A stretch of 64,000 bases of DNA from Desulfoluna sp942491485. Lineage in GTDB: Bacteria > Desulfobacterota > Desulfobacteria > Desulfobacterales > Desulfolunaceae. A program made the translations under genes and the position numbers. Location: the NCBI GenBank assembly GCA_942491485.1, contig CALOAX010000011.1:62001-126000 (forward strand). The letters are read 5' to 3'. This document shows positions 7,249 to 16,031 of the stretch, in pieces; the stretch's first letter is position 1; the number at the start of each line of letters is the position of its first letter. Under the pieces are notes generated by a model. It was not told where the DNA came from and did not search any database. It saw only the letters and a list, made by a program, of their open reading frames with translations.

Positions 7249-7833
7249 TCACAACTTCAGCCTGTACCGTCGTTCCGGAAGGGGACGTCCCCATTGGAGC
7301 CCCTCCCATCGGTCCTCAAGCACAAAACCAAAGGATTCATAGATGCCACAGGCTGCATCAAGGCCTTCAAATGTTTCAACCACTATTTCCCGGGCGGAGG
7401 TCTCTCGTGCAAAGGCGATGGCCCGTTCCATCAGGGCCTTTCCCACCCCACGCCCGTGAAGGGACGGGTGGAGAAAAAACCATCGCAGGGCGGCCTCGCC
7501 GCGCCTGTTCCGCCCTGAGCGATCCACTGCCAGGGAGCCCATGATGATTTCGTTTGGGCCACATGAAAACGGTTCACCGTCCCTATGATGCACCACGCGG
7601 AAAAAAGCGTCCACCCCGGTTTCGTACCGATTGAAAAAATCGGAAAGTCCTGAGGCGATCACCGCTTCAAAACGCCTGCCAAGCTGCCAGTTTTCCTGGT
7701 AGAACCCTGCCTCGAGGGACGTGATCCTGCCAATAAGCCCCGTGGTGTATCCTTCAGCAATGGATATATCGCCGACGTTACCCTGCGCCGTCCCCGGAAG
7801 CCCCACTCTCTCAATGGTAAACCCACCTGCCAT
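7249..7833 (-). CDS. GNAT-family N-acetyltransferase
   Basis: A 194-residue acetyltransferase. The acetyl-CoA-binding segment is LHPSLHGRGVGKALMERAI, preceded by the strand ALRWFFL, and the C-terminal CGIYESFGFVLE is the normal family ending. The N-terminal 50 residues (IAEGYTTGLIGRITSLEAGF) resemble the GNAT domain fused to MarR regulators in other bacteria, but no MarR part is present here. The ATG at 7833 is chosen over an in-frame TTG at 7842. Cytoplasmic; substrate unknown. Confidence 0.85.
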   Translation of the reverse strand: MAGGFTIERVGLPGTAQGNVGDISIAEGYTTGLIGRITSLEAGFYQENWQLGRRFEAVIASGLSDFFNRYETGVDAFFRVVHHRDGEPFSCGPNEIIMGSLAVDRSGRNRRGEAALRWFFLHPSLHGRGVGKALMERAIAFARETSAREIVVETFEGLDAACGIYESFGFVLEDRWEGLQWGRPLPERRYRLKL

Positions 7834-7883
7834 GGATGCCAAACCCTGCCCTGGCCCCGTTAGGGCCCGGATAAATAAGCGAC

Positions 7884-7925
7884 GCCTCCGGCGGCAAGGT
7901 GAGCCACCTTGAAAGCTTGTTGCCG
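7884..7925. repeat. R1 repeat fragment
   Basis: A 42-bp end fragment: GCCTCCGGCGGCAAGGTGAG, with the CCACCTTGAAAGC arm, cut off near the stop codon of the exporter gene. Confidence 0.75.
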
Positions 7926-7927
7926 CC

Positions 7928-8818
7928 TTATGACCGACTTGAAAAGGCCACCCCCGAGATAATCAGCCCGGCACTCACCAGATGAATCCAGCCAATGGGC
8001 TCCCCCAGAAAAACCATCGCTTCCACCCCACTGAAGAGGGGCAAAAGATAGTAACAGACGGCGGTTCGTCCCGGGCCGATGAGCATGATGGCCCGATTCC
8101 ACAAAGCATAGGCAAAAAGAGCCGCACACACACCCAGATAAAGAACCACCCCCACCGACGGAAGGGGCATCAGAGGGGCTATGGAAAACCCCCGCTCCCA
8201 GACATATGCGGGAACAAGAAAAACCAGCCCTATAAAAAAGGTGGCGAAAAGAAAGCTCATCATGGAGAGTCCCTCGGGCTTTTTTTTCACCAAAAGCGAG
8301 TAGAGGGCAAAAGTGAGGGCTGCCACCACCATCAGCAGGTCACCGCTGTTGAACTTCATGTTCAGAAGAACACCGGGGGATCCACCGGAGAGAAGCAGCA
8401 CCACGCCGGAAAATGCGGCCAGGGTACCTGCAATCTTTCCTGCATGCATCCCCTCCCCTTGAAAAAGCCAGGCAAGGATCACGATAAATAGCGGCGAGAC
8501 CATGGCGATAAGAGAAAGGTTCAGTGCAGAGGTGGCATGCCCGGCTACATAAATCAAGGTATTGAACAGGGTCACCCCCAGCAAAGCCGTCACGGAAAGA
8601 TACCCAAAGTGAGCCCTTACACGTGTCCGCTCCCTCACAAGATGGGGAAGCGCGACGGGAAACAAAGCCACTGTAGCTATAAACCAACGCCAGAAAGCCA
8701 GGGTCACCGGCGGAAGACTGTGATGAAACCCTCGTGCAATGATGTAATTCCCCGCCCAGAGCGCCGTGGCCCCCAGTGCACATAAAATCCCCATCCACAA
8801 CGCATTCCGATCTTCCAC
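7928..8818 (-). CDS. EamA/DMT-superfamily transporter
   Basis: A 296-residue integral membrane protein with about ten hydrophobic helices arranged as two EamA repeats (residues about 8-140 and 155-292). Typical segments are LWAGNYIIARGFHH, LALWRWF-like AFWRWFIATVALFP, and the second-repeat LFAYALWNRAIMLIGPGRTA. The family exports amino acids or other small metabolites across the inner membrane; the cargo is unknown. A GTG at 8818 is chosen because GAAGGGAG lies 6 bases upstream; a TTG at 8824 is the alternative. Located between two R1-bearing gaps. Confidence 0.88.
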   Translation of the reverse strand: MEDRNALWMGILCALGATALWAGNYIIARGFHHSLPPVTLAFWRWFIATVALFPVALPHLVRERTRVRAHFGYLSVTALLGVTLFNTLIYVAGHATSALNLSLIAMVSPLFIVILAWLFQGEGMHAGKIAGTLAAFSGVVLLLSGGSPGVLLNMKFNSGDLLMVVAALTFALYSLLVKKKPEGLSMMSFLFATFFIGLVFLVPAYVWERGFSIAPLMPLPSVGVVLYLGVCAALFAYALWNRAIMLIGPGRTAVCYYLLPLFSGVEAMVFLGEPIGWIHLVSAGLIISGVAFSSRS

Positions 8819-9129
8819 GCTCAACTCCCTTCGGGATATACAATCAATATCAATAGCAGGCCAACGACTGAAGTTGATGGGTTCGGCATTCCCCTTGACT
8901 CACTTAAGTCATGATCAGAACAACTCCCTGGAACAAGGCCCCGTAAAGCAGTGAAAGGGAGTCAACGGCGGAATCCCTATGCAAAGACACTCTCCCTGCC
9001 CCATCCCTGCCTGAATTATCTTTTAACTCCTGCTCTCTGTGACTCTGTGGTTAGCTTAAATCCTCCTGCAAGGCAAGGGTTCTCCTCAATTCTGCCCCAG
9101 CGCTTATTGGGGCACCCACACCTCACCCA

Positions 9130-9245
9130 CTGGATGCGCAATCCGCTGGCATATCCCGTAATCGAATGTGATCGGTCTGGGGAACGAAGACCGGGAGCAT
9201 TCGCAAACCTGGGGTCAAGGGCTCATCCCCTTGCTGCCGGGGGCA
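9130..9245. repeat. R1 repeat, right half
   Basis: CGAATGTGATCGG ... GGGGAACGAAGACCGGGAGCATTCGC, then a CAAGGGCTCATCCCCTTG hairpin and a worn right end CTGCCGGGGGC. The rest of the 8819-9384 gap shows nothing recognisable apart from the hairpin before def. Confidence 0.7.
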
Positions 9246-9320
9246 CGTTTTTTTGCCCATCACGCCTTCAAAACACATGTTGTTCATGAGATAAAGACGT
9301 GATACTCTGAAAAATGGTGA

Positions 9321-9346
9321 TAAGGCCGTATTTCGGCCTTTTTTGC
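9321..9346 (+). terminator. Hairpin with T-run in the def leader
   Basis: AAGGCCG-TATTT-CGGCCTT followed by TTTTTT, about 40 bases before the def start codon. It has the form of an intrinsic terminator, with no gene immediately upstream on this strand, so it may act as an attenuator or end an unseen transcript. Confidence 0.6.
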
Positions 9347-9384
9347 CTTTCTCCAACCCACTGAAACAAAAAGGTTTAATAACC

Positions 9385-9897
9385 ATGGCTATACTTGACA
9401 TCGTTACATTCCCGGACAAGCGTCTTTCCGAACCGTCTGAAAAAGTCACAGAAATTGACGACACCATCAAAACCCTCATCGCAGACATGGCCGAAACCAT
9501 GTTCGATGCACCCGGCGCAGGCCTTGCCGCGGTTCAGGTCGGCGTGAACAAGCAGATTCTTGTGGTAAACACCACCGAGGATGATGAGGGAGAGAAAAGC
9601 TACTTTGCCCTCATCAACCCTGAAATCGTAGAAGCCGACGGCGAGTTCACCTCCGAAGAGGAAGGGTGCCTCTCCGTGCCCGAATTCCGCGCCACCGTCA
9701 AGCGGTTCAACCGTGTAAAGGTGACGGCCCAGGATATCGACGGCAACCCCATGGAACTCAACGAAGAGGGCTTTCCCGCAGTGGTCCTCCAGCACGAAAT
9801 CGATCACCTCAAAGGTGTTCTTTTCATCAACCGCATCAGCGCCCTGAAGCGGGAAATGTACAAACGAAAAGTCAAAAAATGGATGAAAGGGCGCTAA
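9385..9897 (+). CDS. def: Peptide deformylase
   Basis: A 170-residue metallo-enzyme that removes the formyl group from nascent N-terminal methionine. All three family motifs are present: GAGLAAVQVG (motif 1), EEGCLSVPE (motif 2, Cys metal ligand) and QHEIDHLKG (motif 3, two His ligands and catalytic Glu). The start MAILDIVTFPD at 9385 is the family norm; an in-frame start at 9343 would read through the leader hairpin. fmt follows after 3 bases, so the pair is translationally linked and catalyses the removal and addition of the formyl group. Confidence 0.97.
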   Translation: MAILDIVTFPDKRLSEPSEKVTEIDDTIKTLIADMAETMFDAPGAGLAAVQVGVNKQILVVNTTEDDEGEKSYFALINPEIVEADGEFTSEEEGCLSVPEFRATVKRFNRVKVTAQDIDGNPMELNEEGFPAVVLQHEIDHLKGVLFINRISALKREMYKRKVKKWMKGR

Positions 9898-9900
9898 CCC

Positions 9901-10842
9901 ATGAGCAAACCGTCCATCATTTTTATGGGGACACCTGACTTTGCGGTGAACGCCCTTGCGGCCCTCCACGAAAGCGGTCTCTTTGAGATCCCACTCGTGG
10001 TGAGCCAGCCCGACCGCCCCAAAGGGCGGGGTCGAAAACTCGAGCCCACGCCTGTAAAAGCATACGCAGAAACCAAGGGGTACCGGGTTGAGCAACCGGA
10101 GTCGGTTAAATCCGAAGAGTTTATCCGCCTGGCAAAAGACATCGCCCCGGACTTTTTCGTGGTGGTGGCCTTTGGTCAGATCCTCAACCAGGACCTCCTC
10201 GATATTCCGAAGGTATGCCCGGTGAACATCCATGGGTCTCTATTGCCCAAATACCGAGGTGCCGCCCCCATTCAACGAGCCGTCATGGACGGTGAGGCCA
10301 CCACCGGTGTCACCACCATGGTGATGGACCGGGGCATGGACACGGGGGACATGCTTCTGACCGTTGAAACCCCCATCGGACCCGAGGACACGGCTGCAAC
10401 CCTGCACGACCGGCTCTCCATGCTCGGTGGGGAGCTCATCGTCAAAACCCTCCCCGGCCTTCTGGACGGCAGCGTGAAACCCGAGCCCCAGGACAACGGG
10501 GCGGCCACACATGCCGCCATGCTCTCCAAGGCCGAAGGGGAGATCGACTGGAGCGCGTCTGCCCGCATCATCGACTGCCGCCTGCGTGGCATGACCCCAT
10601 GGCCCGGGGCATACACCTTTGCGGATGGCAAACGCCTCCGAATCCACAAGACCCTGCCCCTGGAAGCAACCACAACGGCTGCCCCGGGCACTGTGGTAAC
10701 CAGCGGCAAAGAGCTGGAAGTGGCCACCGGAGATGGGGTTCTGCGCATTGTCGAACTCCAGGGCGCCAACGGGAAACGGATGCCCGCCGAGGCCTTCCTT
10801 CGGGGCAACCCCATGGAACCGGGGACACGCTTGGGTAGCTGA
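9901..10842 (+). CDS. fmt: Methionyl-tRNA formyltransferase
   Basis: A 313-residue protein of normal length that formylates initiator Met-tRNA with 10-formyl-THF. The N-terminal formyltransferase domain (residues 1-200) has FMGTPDFAV, the catalytic region NIHGSLLPKYRGAAPIQRA (Asn and His) and an aspartate-bearing loop (RGMDTGDMLL). The C-terminal OB-like domain starts near residue 205 (LRGMTPWPGAYTF). It lies 3 bases after def and is followed by a strong terminator. Confidence 0.97.
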   Translation: MSKPSIIFMGTPDFAVNALAALHESGLFEIPLVVSQPDRPKGRGRKLEPTPVKAYAETKGYRVEQPESVKSEEFIRLAKDIAPDFFVVVAFGQILNQDLLDIPKVCPVNIHGSLLPKYRGAAPIQRAVMDGEATTGVTTMVMDRGMDTGDMLLTVETPIGPEDTAATLHDRLSMLGGELIVKTLPGLLDGSVKPEPQDNGAATHAAMLSKAEGEIDWSASARIIDCRLRGMTPWPGAYTFADGKRLRIHKTLPLEATTTAAPGTVVTSGKELEVATGDGVLRIVELQGANGKRMPAEAFLRGNPMEPGTRLGS

Positions 10843-10870
10843 AAAGGCACCACACGCCCCTTGCACTCAA

Positions 10871-10904
10871 ACGCCGCCGATGGGAATCATGGGCGGCGTT
10901 TTTG
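10871..10904 (+). terminator. Terminator after fmt
   Basis: ACGCCGCCGATGGG and CATGGGCGGCGT form a stable stem followed by TTTTG. It separates def-fmt from rsmB. Confidence 0.85.
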
Positions 10905-11037
10905 ATTGAAAGGCTAAAGGCGCAGTACCTGAACTGCCGTGCAATGGCACGTTTTTTCATGCTTTTTTGATCTTTGCTTAACATCCGCAATCACCCGAGT
11001 ATTGTTTATAAATTTGTACATATTCAGCGGCGCGTTT

Positions 11038-11232
11038 GGCGGCCCTGCCTGAATCCAGGCTCCTTAAAAGGGTTAAAGCGCATCCGTTACCTGCATTCAA
11101 GGTGGCACACCTTGCCGCCGGAGGCAGCTTTTCAGGCGTTGAATGGTTACATAAATTTTGCCCATAGCCGGGCGCAGCCCGGCAGCGAATGTGACGAACC
11201 CGAGGAACAAGGGTTCGGAGCCTTTGCGAACC
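11038..11232. repeat. R1 repeat pair, degenerate
   Basis: A worn copy (GGCGGCCCTGCC ... AAGGTGGCACACCTTGCCG, 11038-11125) is followed by a second module (GGGCGCAGCCCGGCAGCGAA ... CCCGAGGAACAAGGG ... CCTTTGCGAACC, 11166-11232). Together they fill most of the gap between fmt and rsmB. Confidence 0.75.
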
Positions 11233-11292
11233 TGTGGGCATTATTTTCTCAATATTTAAGAGTTCATTCACTCACACACACAGGACCAACCC

Positions 11293-12645
11293 ATGACCCA
11301 AGACGCCCGCAGTCTGGCATTTGAAATACTCACCACCTTTGACAAAAACGCCGAGGCCACCCTGGACTCCGTGATGGACCGCATCACAGGTAAGCTTGAG
11401 CTGGACCGGCGGGAAATGGCCCTTGCCAACGCCCTTGTCTACGGCGTTCTTCGCCACAGGGGTCGACTGGACTACACCATCGATCACTTTGCCAGCAAGG
11501 GCATTGCAAAGATCGACAAGAAGATCCTTGCCATCTTGAGGATTGCCCTATTCCAGTTGCGGTTCATGGACCGGATCCCCGAGTCAGCGGCTGTCAACAC
11601 GGCCGTGGAGCTCGCCAAAATGCATGCCTCTGAAAAATCCGGAGGATTTGTAAACGCCATCCTGCGGAACTGCCTGAGAGAACCGGAGCAACCGTCGCTC
11701 GACGATCTTGCTCCCGAACAAAAACTGGCCGTTGAAACCTCCATGCCCCTGTGGCTTGTGGAAAAATGGATCGAACGCATGGGACTTGAAGAGACCACAG
11801 CCCTGTGCCATGCGTCCAACGAGATCGCTCCCATCACAGTGCGCACCAACACCCTCAAGGCAACACGCGAGGCCCTCATGCAAGCCATCGCGCCCCAGGT
11901 GGAGACGCTGAGCCCGACCCCCATCTCACCTATAGGGATATCCTTCACCGCCCCGAAAACAGCCATCTTTGAAATGGACGCCTTCAAAGAGGGCCTCTTC
12001 CAGGCCCAGGACGAAGCGGCCCAGCTCATTGCCCTCATGGTGGGCCCAAAACCCGGCCAGCGGGTTCTCGATGTCTGCGCAGGGGTGGGAGGCAAATCCG
12101 GGCACCTGGCTCAGGTCATGGAAAATGAAGGAGAGCTGGTGTCCATGGATGTGGAGGACTACAAACTCCAGAGCCTCGCCCGTGAGATGAAACGCCTTGG
12201 CATCACCAACATCACCACCCATGCCTGCGATCTCACCCGGGAGAGCCCGGAAATCATCGCAGACGGGTTTGATGCCGTGCTCGTGGATGCCCCCTGCTCC
12301 GGCCTCGGTGTGATCCGCAGGAACCCGGACACCAAGTGGAAATACTTCAAGCGAAATGCCACCCGCCACGCAAAAAAGCAGAAGAGCATCCTCTCCGCCG
12401 CCGCCAGGTGCGTGCGCCCCGGAGGCACCCTGGTCTACGCCGTCTGCTCCATGGAGCCCGAAGAAAATGGCACCGTGGTGGAGGCCTTCCTTGAAAAACA
12501 CACCGATTTTCGTATGATGGAGCCCTTTGACGCGACACCGGAAGGAGCCGATGGCCTCATCAGCCCCGAAGGCTACGTGGCCACCCTCCCCCACAAACAC
12601 GGCATGGACGGCTTCTTCGCGGCACGTATGGTTCGAAAAGGCTGA
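11293..12645 (+). CDS. rsmB: 16S rRNA (cytosine-967-C5) methyltransferase
   Basis: A 450-residue RsmB/Fmu protein. The N-terminal NusB-like RNA-binding domain spans residues about 4-140 (ILRIALFQLRFMDRIPESAA is typical). The SAM-dependent methyltransferase domain spans about 165-448, with the SAM loop DVCAGVGGKSGHLAQ, the DAPCSGLGVIRRNPD motif and the second catalytic cysteine in YAVCSMEPEENG. The length is normal. It sits in the same neighbourhood (def, fmt, rsmB, rpe) as in many Gram-positive genomes, here with a PASTA protein next. Confidence 0.96.
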   Translation: MTQDARSLAFEILTTFDKNAEATLDSVMDRITGKLELDRREMALANALVYGVLRHRGRLDYTIDHFASKGIAKIDKKILAILRIALFQLRFMDRIPESAAVNTAVELAKMHASEKSGGFVNAILRNCLREPEQPSLDDLAPEQKLAVETSMPLWLVEKWIERMGLEETTALCHASNEIAPITVRTNTLKATREALMQAIAPQVETLSPTPISPIGISFTAPKTAIFEMDAFKEGLFQAQDEAAQLIALMVGPKPGQRVLDVCAGVGGKSGHLAQVMENEGELVSMDVEDYKLQSLAREMKRLGITNITTHACDLTRESPEIIADGFDAVLVDAPCSGLGVIRRNPDTKWKYFKRNATRHAKKQKSILSAAARCVRPGGTLVYAVCSMEPEENGTVVEAFLEKHTDFRMMEPFDATPEGADGLISPEGYVATLPHKHGMDGFFAARMVRKG

Positions 12646-12656
12646 TCAAAAGCCCT

Positions 12657-12773
12657 GCCTCCGGCGGCCAGGGGATAATCCCCTGGACCCCAGGTTTGCG
12701 GCTGAAGTGGCTCAACCACGGCCTGTTTATCAAATTTTTCAAAAGTTTGGCCCCCGGCAGGCCCGCCGGAGGC
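12657..12773. repeat. R1 repeat, reverse form
   Basis: GCCTCCGGCGGCCAGGGGAT opens the copy, with a CAGGGGATAATCCCCTG hairpin; it closes with AAAAGTTTGGCCCCCGGCAG then CCCGCCGGAGGC. The central core is deleted. It fills the rsmB-PASTA gap. Confidence 0.85.
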
Positions 12774-12831
12774 CCTTTTGAGTTTAAAGATACTTTATAG
12801 TTATCGGTTTCATTAAGATTGGGGAATCATC

Positions 12832-13797
12832 ATGTTCAAGGGTCTTCTCAAATTCTTCACTCTCTTCATTCTCTTTGTCTCCGCCGCCGGTGCTGCGTCC
12901 TTTGTGACCCTCACCTACATTATCGGGAGCGAAGAGAGCGTGGTGGTTCCCGATCTGGTGGGGCGTGACGTCATTTACGTCCTGGAAACCCTTTCCACCA
13001 TGGAAGTTAACACAAAGGTCAAGGGCTCCGAGTTTTCCCCCCGAATCCCCAGAAACCGAGTCATTTTCCAGGATCCGGCCCCCGGAACCCGAATGAAACG
13101 CGGCCGTGACGTCCGCATTGTCTTCTCCAAAGGGCCACAAATGATGGCCATGCCCTCCCTGAAGCACCTCTCCCTTGCAGAGGCAAAGATACGCCTCACT
13201 GAGATGGGCCTTGAGTTTGGCGCCACCTCCACCCTCTTCCATGCAGGCGTTGACAAAGAGGCCGTCATTGCCCACGTGCCGACAGCCGGCGCCGAGGTGA
13301 CACGCGGCACTAAGGTAAACCTTCTCCTGAGCAACGGCAAAAAGCCAAGCACCATGACCATGCCGTCACTCACAGGCAAAGCACTGGACCAAGCCTTGGA
13401 GCGCATCGAAAACATGGGCCTCAAGGTAGGAACCATAACCTCAGAGGCAGCCCCCTCTGCCGAGCGCAACAGTGTTCTGGACCAATCCCCCGAATCCGGC
13501 TTTCAAGTACTCCAGGGCCAGACCGTGGATATCACCATCAACAGATCCCCACGGCCTGACTCAGACTCCTCACACCCCGGTGTCACCGGTTCCCGGCTCT
13601 TTACCTGGCGCGTAAACGAAGGGTTCCTCAAAAAAAGGGTAAAGGTCCAACTGGTCGGAGACCACCACACCGACACCGTCCTCGACCGTGACGCCCTCCC
13701 CGGAGAAGAGCTCTGGGTCCTCATCCCCACCTTCGAACGCACCACCCTCTTCCTTTACGAAGACGGCCACCTTAAAGAGACCGGGTTTTTTGATTAA
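12832..13797 (+). CDS. Membrane-anchored PASTA-domain protein
   Basis: A 321-residue protein with one N-terminal membrane segment (residues about 5-32) and three PASTA domains (about 38-102, 105-172 and 174-240), each opening with a VPDLVG- or MPSL-type motif and ending with a VTRGTKVNLLLSNG-like strand. A C-terminal extension (245-321) is unfamiliar. PASTA domains bind muropeptides and usually sit on Ser/Thr kinases or penicillin-binding proteins; here no kinase or transpeptidase is attached. The gene sits between rsmB and rpe, where Firmicutes carry the PASTA kinase PrkC. The product is probably periplasmic and concerned with the cell wall. GGGGAATCATC precedes the ATG. Confidence 0.88.
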   Translation: MFKGLLKFFTLFILFVSAAGAASFVTLTYIIGSEESVVVPDLVGRDVIYVLETLSTMEVNTKVKGSEFSPRIPRNRVIFQDPAPGTRMKRGRDVRIVFSKGPQMMAMPSLKHLSLAEAKIRLTEMGLEFGATSTLFHAGVDKEAVIAHVPTAGAEVTRGTKVNLLLSNGKKPSTMTMPSLTGKALDQALERIENMGLKVGTITSEAAPSAERNSVLDQSPESGFQVLQGQTVDITINRSPRPDSDSSHPGVTGSRLFTWRVNEGFLKKRVKVQLVGDHHTDTVLDRDALPGEELWVLIPTFERTTLFLYEDGHLKETGFFD

Positions 13798-13834
13798 GGG
13801 CCTGGCCTTCTATGGTTAAAGTGGCCAAAAAAAT

Positions 13835-14024
13835 GCCTCCGGCGGCAAGGGTGGCGAAGCCACACTATGCAAAAAACCTTGAAAGCAGGTTGCAAATGCG
13901 CTTTGTCCTTCGTTCCTCAGGCCAAAACACATTTGCCTTAGGTTTTAGATTGACCCAAGTTTTTTTTAAAGACCTGTTTGGCAACCTTTTTAAAAGGTTG
14001 GCCCCCGGCAGGGCCGCCGGAGGC
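13835..14024. repeat. R1 repeat, full length, reverse
   Basis: GCCTCCGGCGGCAAGGGTGG opens; the core CTTCGTTCCTCAGGCC and AACCTTTTTAAAAGGTTGG stem follow; it closes with CCCCGGCAGGGCCGCCGG plus AGGC. A further end fragment starts at 14040 and a core fragment lies at 14340-14405, so the whole 13798-14500 gap is built of repeat pieces. I see no gene there. Confidence 0.85.
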
Positions 14025-14500
14025 ATCTTTAACCTGGCTGCCTCCGGCGGCGGGGTGAGCCACCTCGACAGCTGACTTGCGAATGCAACTTAGGGTATCG
14101 GGCTTCATGCCCTGTTGCTTTCCCATTCGCGCGATGTGTGACGTCATACGCCACGGGAGCCCCTGAGCCAATTCAAAGATTGACGCCCTCCGGCCAAGGC
14201 CGGAAAGCCACGTCAGAAAAAAAACACCTCGGAAACTGACTGCTCCTCATTTGTTGGGCCAGTACAGACTGGCTTCAGGGTTCTGCCGTTCCCCTCCTCT
14301 GAAGCATACAATAACGCCCGTAAAGCCGACATATTCCGACACGAACGTAGCCCGTCAGCGAATACGACAGGCTTTAGGAACAAAGGCCCAAAGCATTCGC
14401 AAAACCGGCTTTTCCCGAAAGTATTGATTTTCAGTTCTGTTCAGGGTAAGAAAGCATCAATTCACATTTTATCAACCCATGAAATATCAGGATGTTATCC

Positions 14501-15166
14501 ATGTCCATCATTGCACCTTCCATATTGTCGGCAGATTTTTCTAAACTTGGAGATGAGATCAAGGCAGTGGAGGCAGCCGGAGCCGGCTGGATCCACATTG
14601 ACGTCATGGACGGCCACTTTGTCCCCAACCTCACATACGGCCCCATTATCGTGGAGGCTTGCAAAAGGGTGACAGACCTCCCCCTCGACGTCCACCTCAT
14701 GATCGAAAAGCCTGATCAGCTGATTCCTGAGTTCGTCAAGGCCGGTGCGGACTGGATCTCGGTTCATGCCGAGGCATGCACCCACCTCAACCGCTCCATC
14801 CAGCTGATCAAATCCCTGGGAGCCAAAGCCGGTGTCGCCCTGAACCCCGCCACCCCCATCAGTGCCATTAAATGGGTGCTGGAGGAACTCGATTTCGTGC
14901 TCGTTATGAGCGTAAACCCGGGATTCGGCGGACAGTCCTTCATCGACAACAGCCTCGACAAGGTTCGGGAAATCAAGCGAATGATCACCGAAAAAGGGCT
15001 CAACACCCTGATCCAAATCGACGGCGGGGTGAATAAAAAGACCATCCGCACCATCGCTGAGGCCGGTGTGGACTCCTTTGTGGCCGGCTCTGCCATCTTC
15101 GGTAGCGAGAGCTACGCTGAGACCATCTCTGTGTTCAAAAAAGAGATCAGCGAAACGGCTAAGTAA
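14501..15166 (+). CDS. rpe: Ribulose-phosphate 3-epimerase
   Basis: A 221-residue TIM-barrel enzyme interconverting ribulose-5-P and xylulose-5-P. The start MSIIAPSILSADFSKLG contains the conserved Ser; metal ligands lie in HIDVMDGHFVPN and DVHLMIEKP, and the phosphate end in VNPGFGGQSF and IDGGVNKKT plus VAGSAIFG. The ATG at 14501 is preferred over 14492 because AGGA lies at a normal distance only from the former. The non-oxidative pentose phosphate pathway in the cytoplasm is its known place. Confidence 0.96.
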   Translation: MSIIAPSILSADFSKLGDEIKAVEAAGAGWIHIDVMDGHFVPNLTYGPIIVEACKRVTDLPLDVHLMIEKPDQLIPEFVKAGADWISVHAEACTHLNRSIQLIKSLGAKAGVALNPATPISAIKWVLEELDFVLVMSVNPGFGGQSFIDNSLDKVREIKRMITEKGLNTLIQIDGGVNKKTIRTIAEAGVDSFVAGSAIFGSESYAETISVFKKEISETAK

Positions 15167-15179
15167 GGAAAAAAATGTT

Positions 15180-15231
15180 GCCTCCGGCGGCCCTGCCGGG
15201 GGCCAAACTTTAGAAAAGTTTGACAAACAGG
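15180..15231. repeat. R1 repeat, left half
   Basis: A clean 52-bp left module: GCCTCCGGCGGCCCTGCCGG, GGGCCAAACTTTAGAAAAGT, TTGACAAACAGG. It lies directly after rpe and its palindromes could also end transcription. Confidence 0.88.
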
Positions 15232-15321
15232 TTTCAGGGGCACTTTTTCAAAGCTGAATCATTCCCCTGATACAACATGAAAGGCGACCCTACCTCAGTC
15301 GCCTACCAAAGGGAGGCCCCT

Positions 15322-15765
15322 GTGAAGCCCATGGTCATCGACGTTATTCATGGTCCCAATCTCAACATGCTGGGACACCGGGAACCGGACATCTATGGAA
15401 CCACGACCCTTGCCGACATTGACCGGGACCTCATGGAACTGGGCACGTCCCTTGGCGCGGATGTGGAGAGTTTTCAATCCAACTCCGAAGGGGAGATTGT
15501 GGATCGGATCCAGGAGGCCTATGGCCGCGTAAGCGGCGTCATCATCAACCCGGCCGCCTACACCCACACCAGCGTCGCCATCCGTGACGCCCTGTCCATG
15601 CTCTCCTGCCCCATTGTGGAGATCCACCTCTCCAACATCCACAAACGGGAGCCTTTTCGTCACCACTCCTACGTCTCCGGCGTGGCCGACGGCATCATCG
15701 CCGGCTTCGGTGCCCGAGGCTACCGCATGGCCCTTGAGGCGATGATGGAGATGATTCGGGAATAA
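15322..15765 (+). CDS. aroQ: 3-dehydroquinate dehydratase, type II
   Basis: A 147-residue enzyme of the shikimate pathway, converting 3-dehydroquinate to 3-dehydroshikimate. The family opening HGPNLNMLGHREPDIYG (Asn and Tyr of the active site), QSNSEGEIVDRI, NPAAYTHTSVAIRDAL and VEIHLSNIHKREPFRHHSY are all present. A GTG start at 15322 is chosen because AGGGAGG lies 5-6 bases upstream and it gives the standard length; an ATG at 15277 would add 15 atypical residues. It supplies chorismate, the substrate of MqnA encoded nearby. Confidence 0.95.
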   Translation: MKPMVIDVIHGPNLNMLGHREPDIYGTTTLADIDRDLMELGTSLGADVESFQSNSEGEIVDRIQEAYGRVSGVIINPAAYTHTSVAIRDALSMLSCPIVEIHLSNIHKREPFRHHSYVSGVADGIIAGFGARGYRMALEAMMEMIRE

Positions 15766-15879
15766 AGAATGCTCCCGCCGGTCGTGCCGGATGCTTAGCT
15801 GAATGGTTACAAACCACGAAGAACACGAAGCGCCCTTCGGGCTTCACGAAGGTGATTGAGCGCCCCCTGCCCTTATTCA

Positions 15880-15980
15880 CGGGCGAAGCCCGTCAGCGAA
15901 TGTGATCACCCCGAGGAACGAGGGGGTGGGAGCATTCGCGAACCTGGGGTCAAGGGGCTCAGCCCCTTGCCGCCGGAGGC
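15880..15980. repeat. R1 repeat, right-module variant
   Basis: CGGGCGAAGCCCGTCAGCGA, core CCCCGAGGAACGAGGGGG, GCATTCGC, then CAAGGGGCTCAGCCCCTTG and the right end CCGCCGGAGGC. Just before it (15811-15860) is a short palindrome with ACCACGAAGAACACGAAG, a word also found in the R2 repeat. Confidence 0.85.
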
Positions 15981-16031
15981 ACGCTTTTTTACATTTTTCC
16001 ATCCCTTTCTACCCTGACAAGGCTTTTGTTC

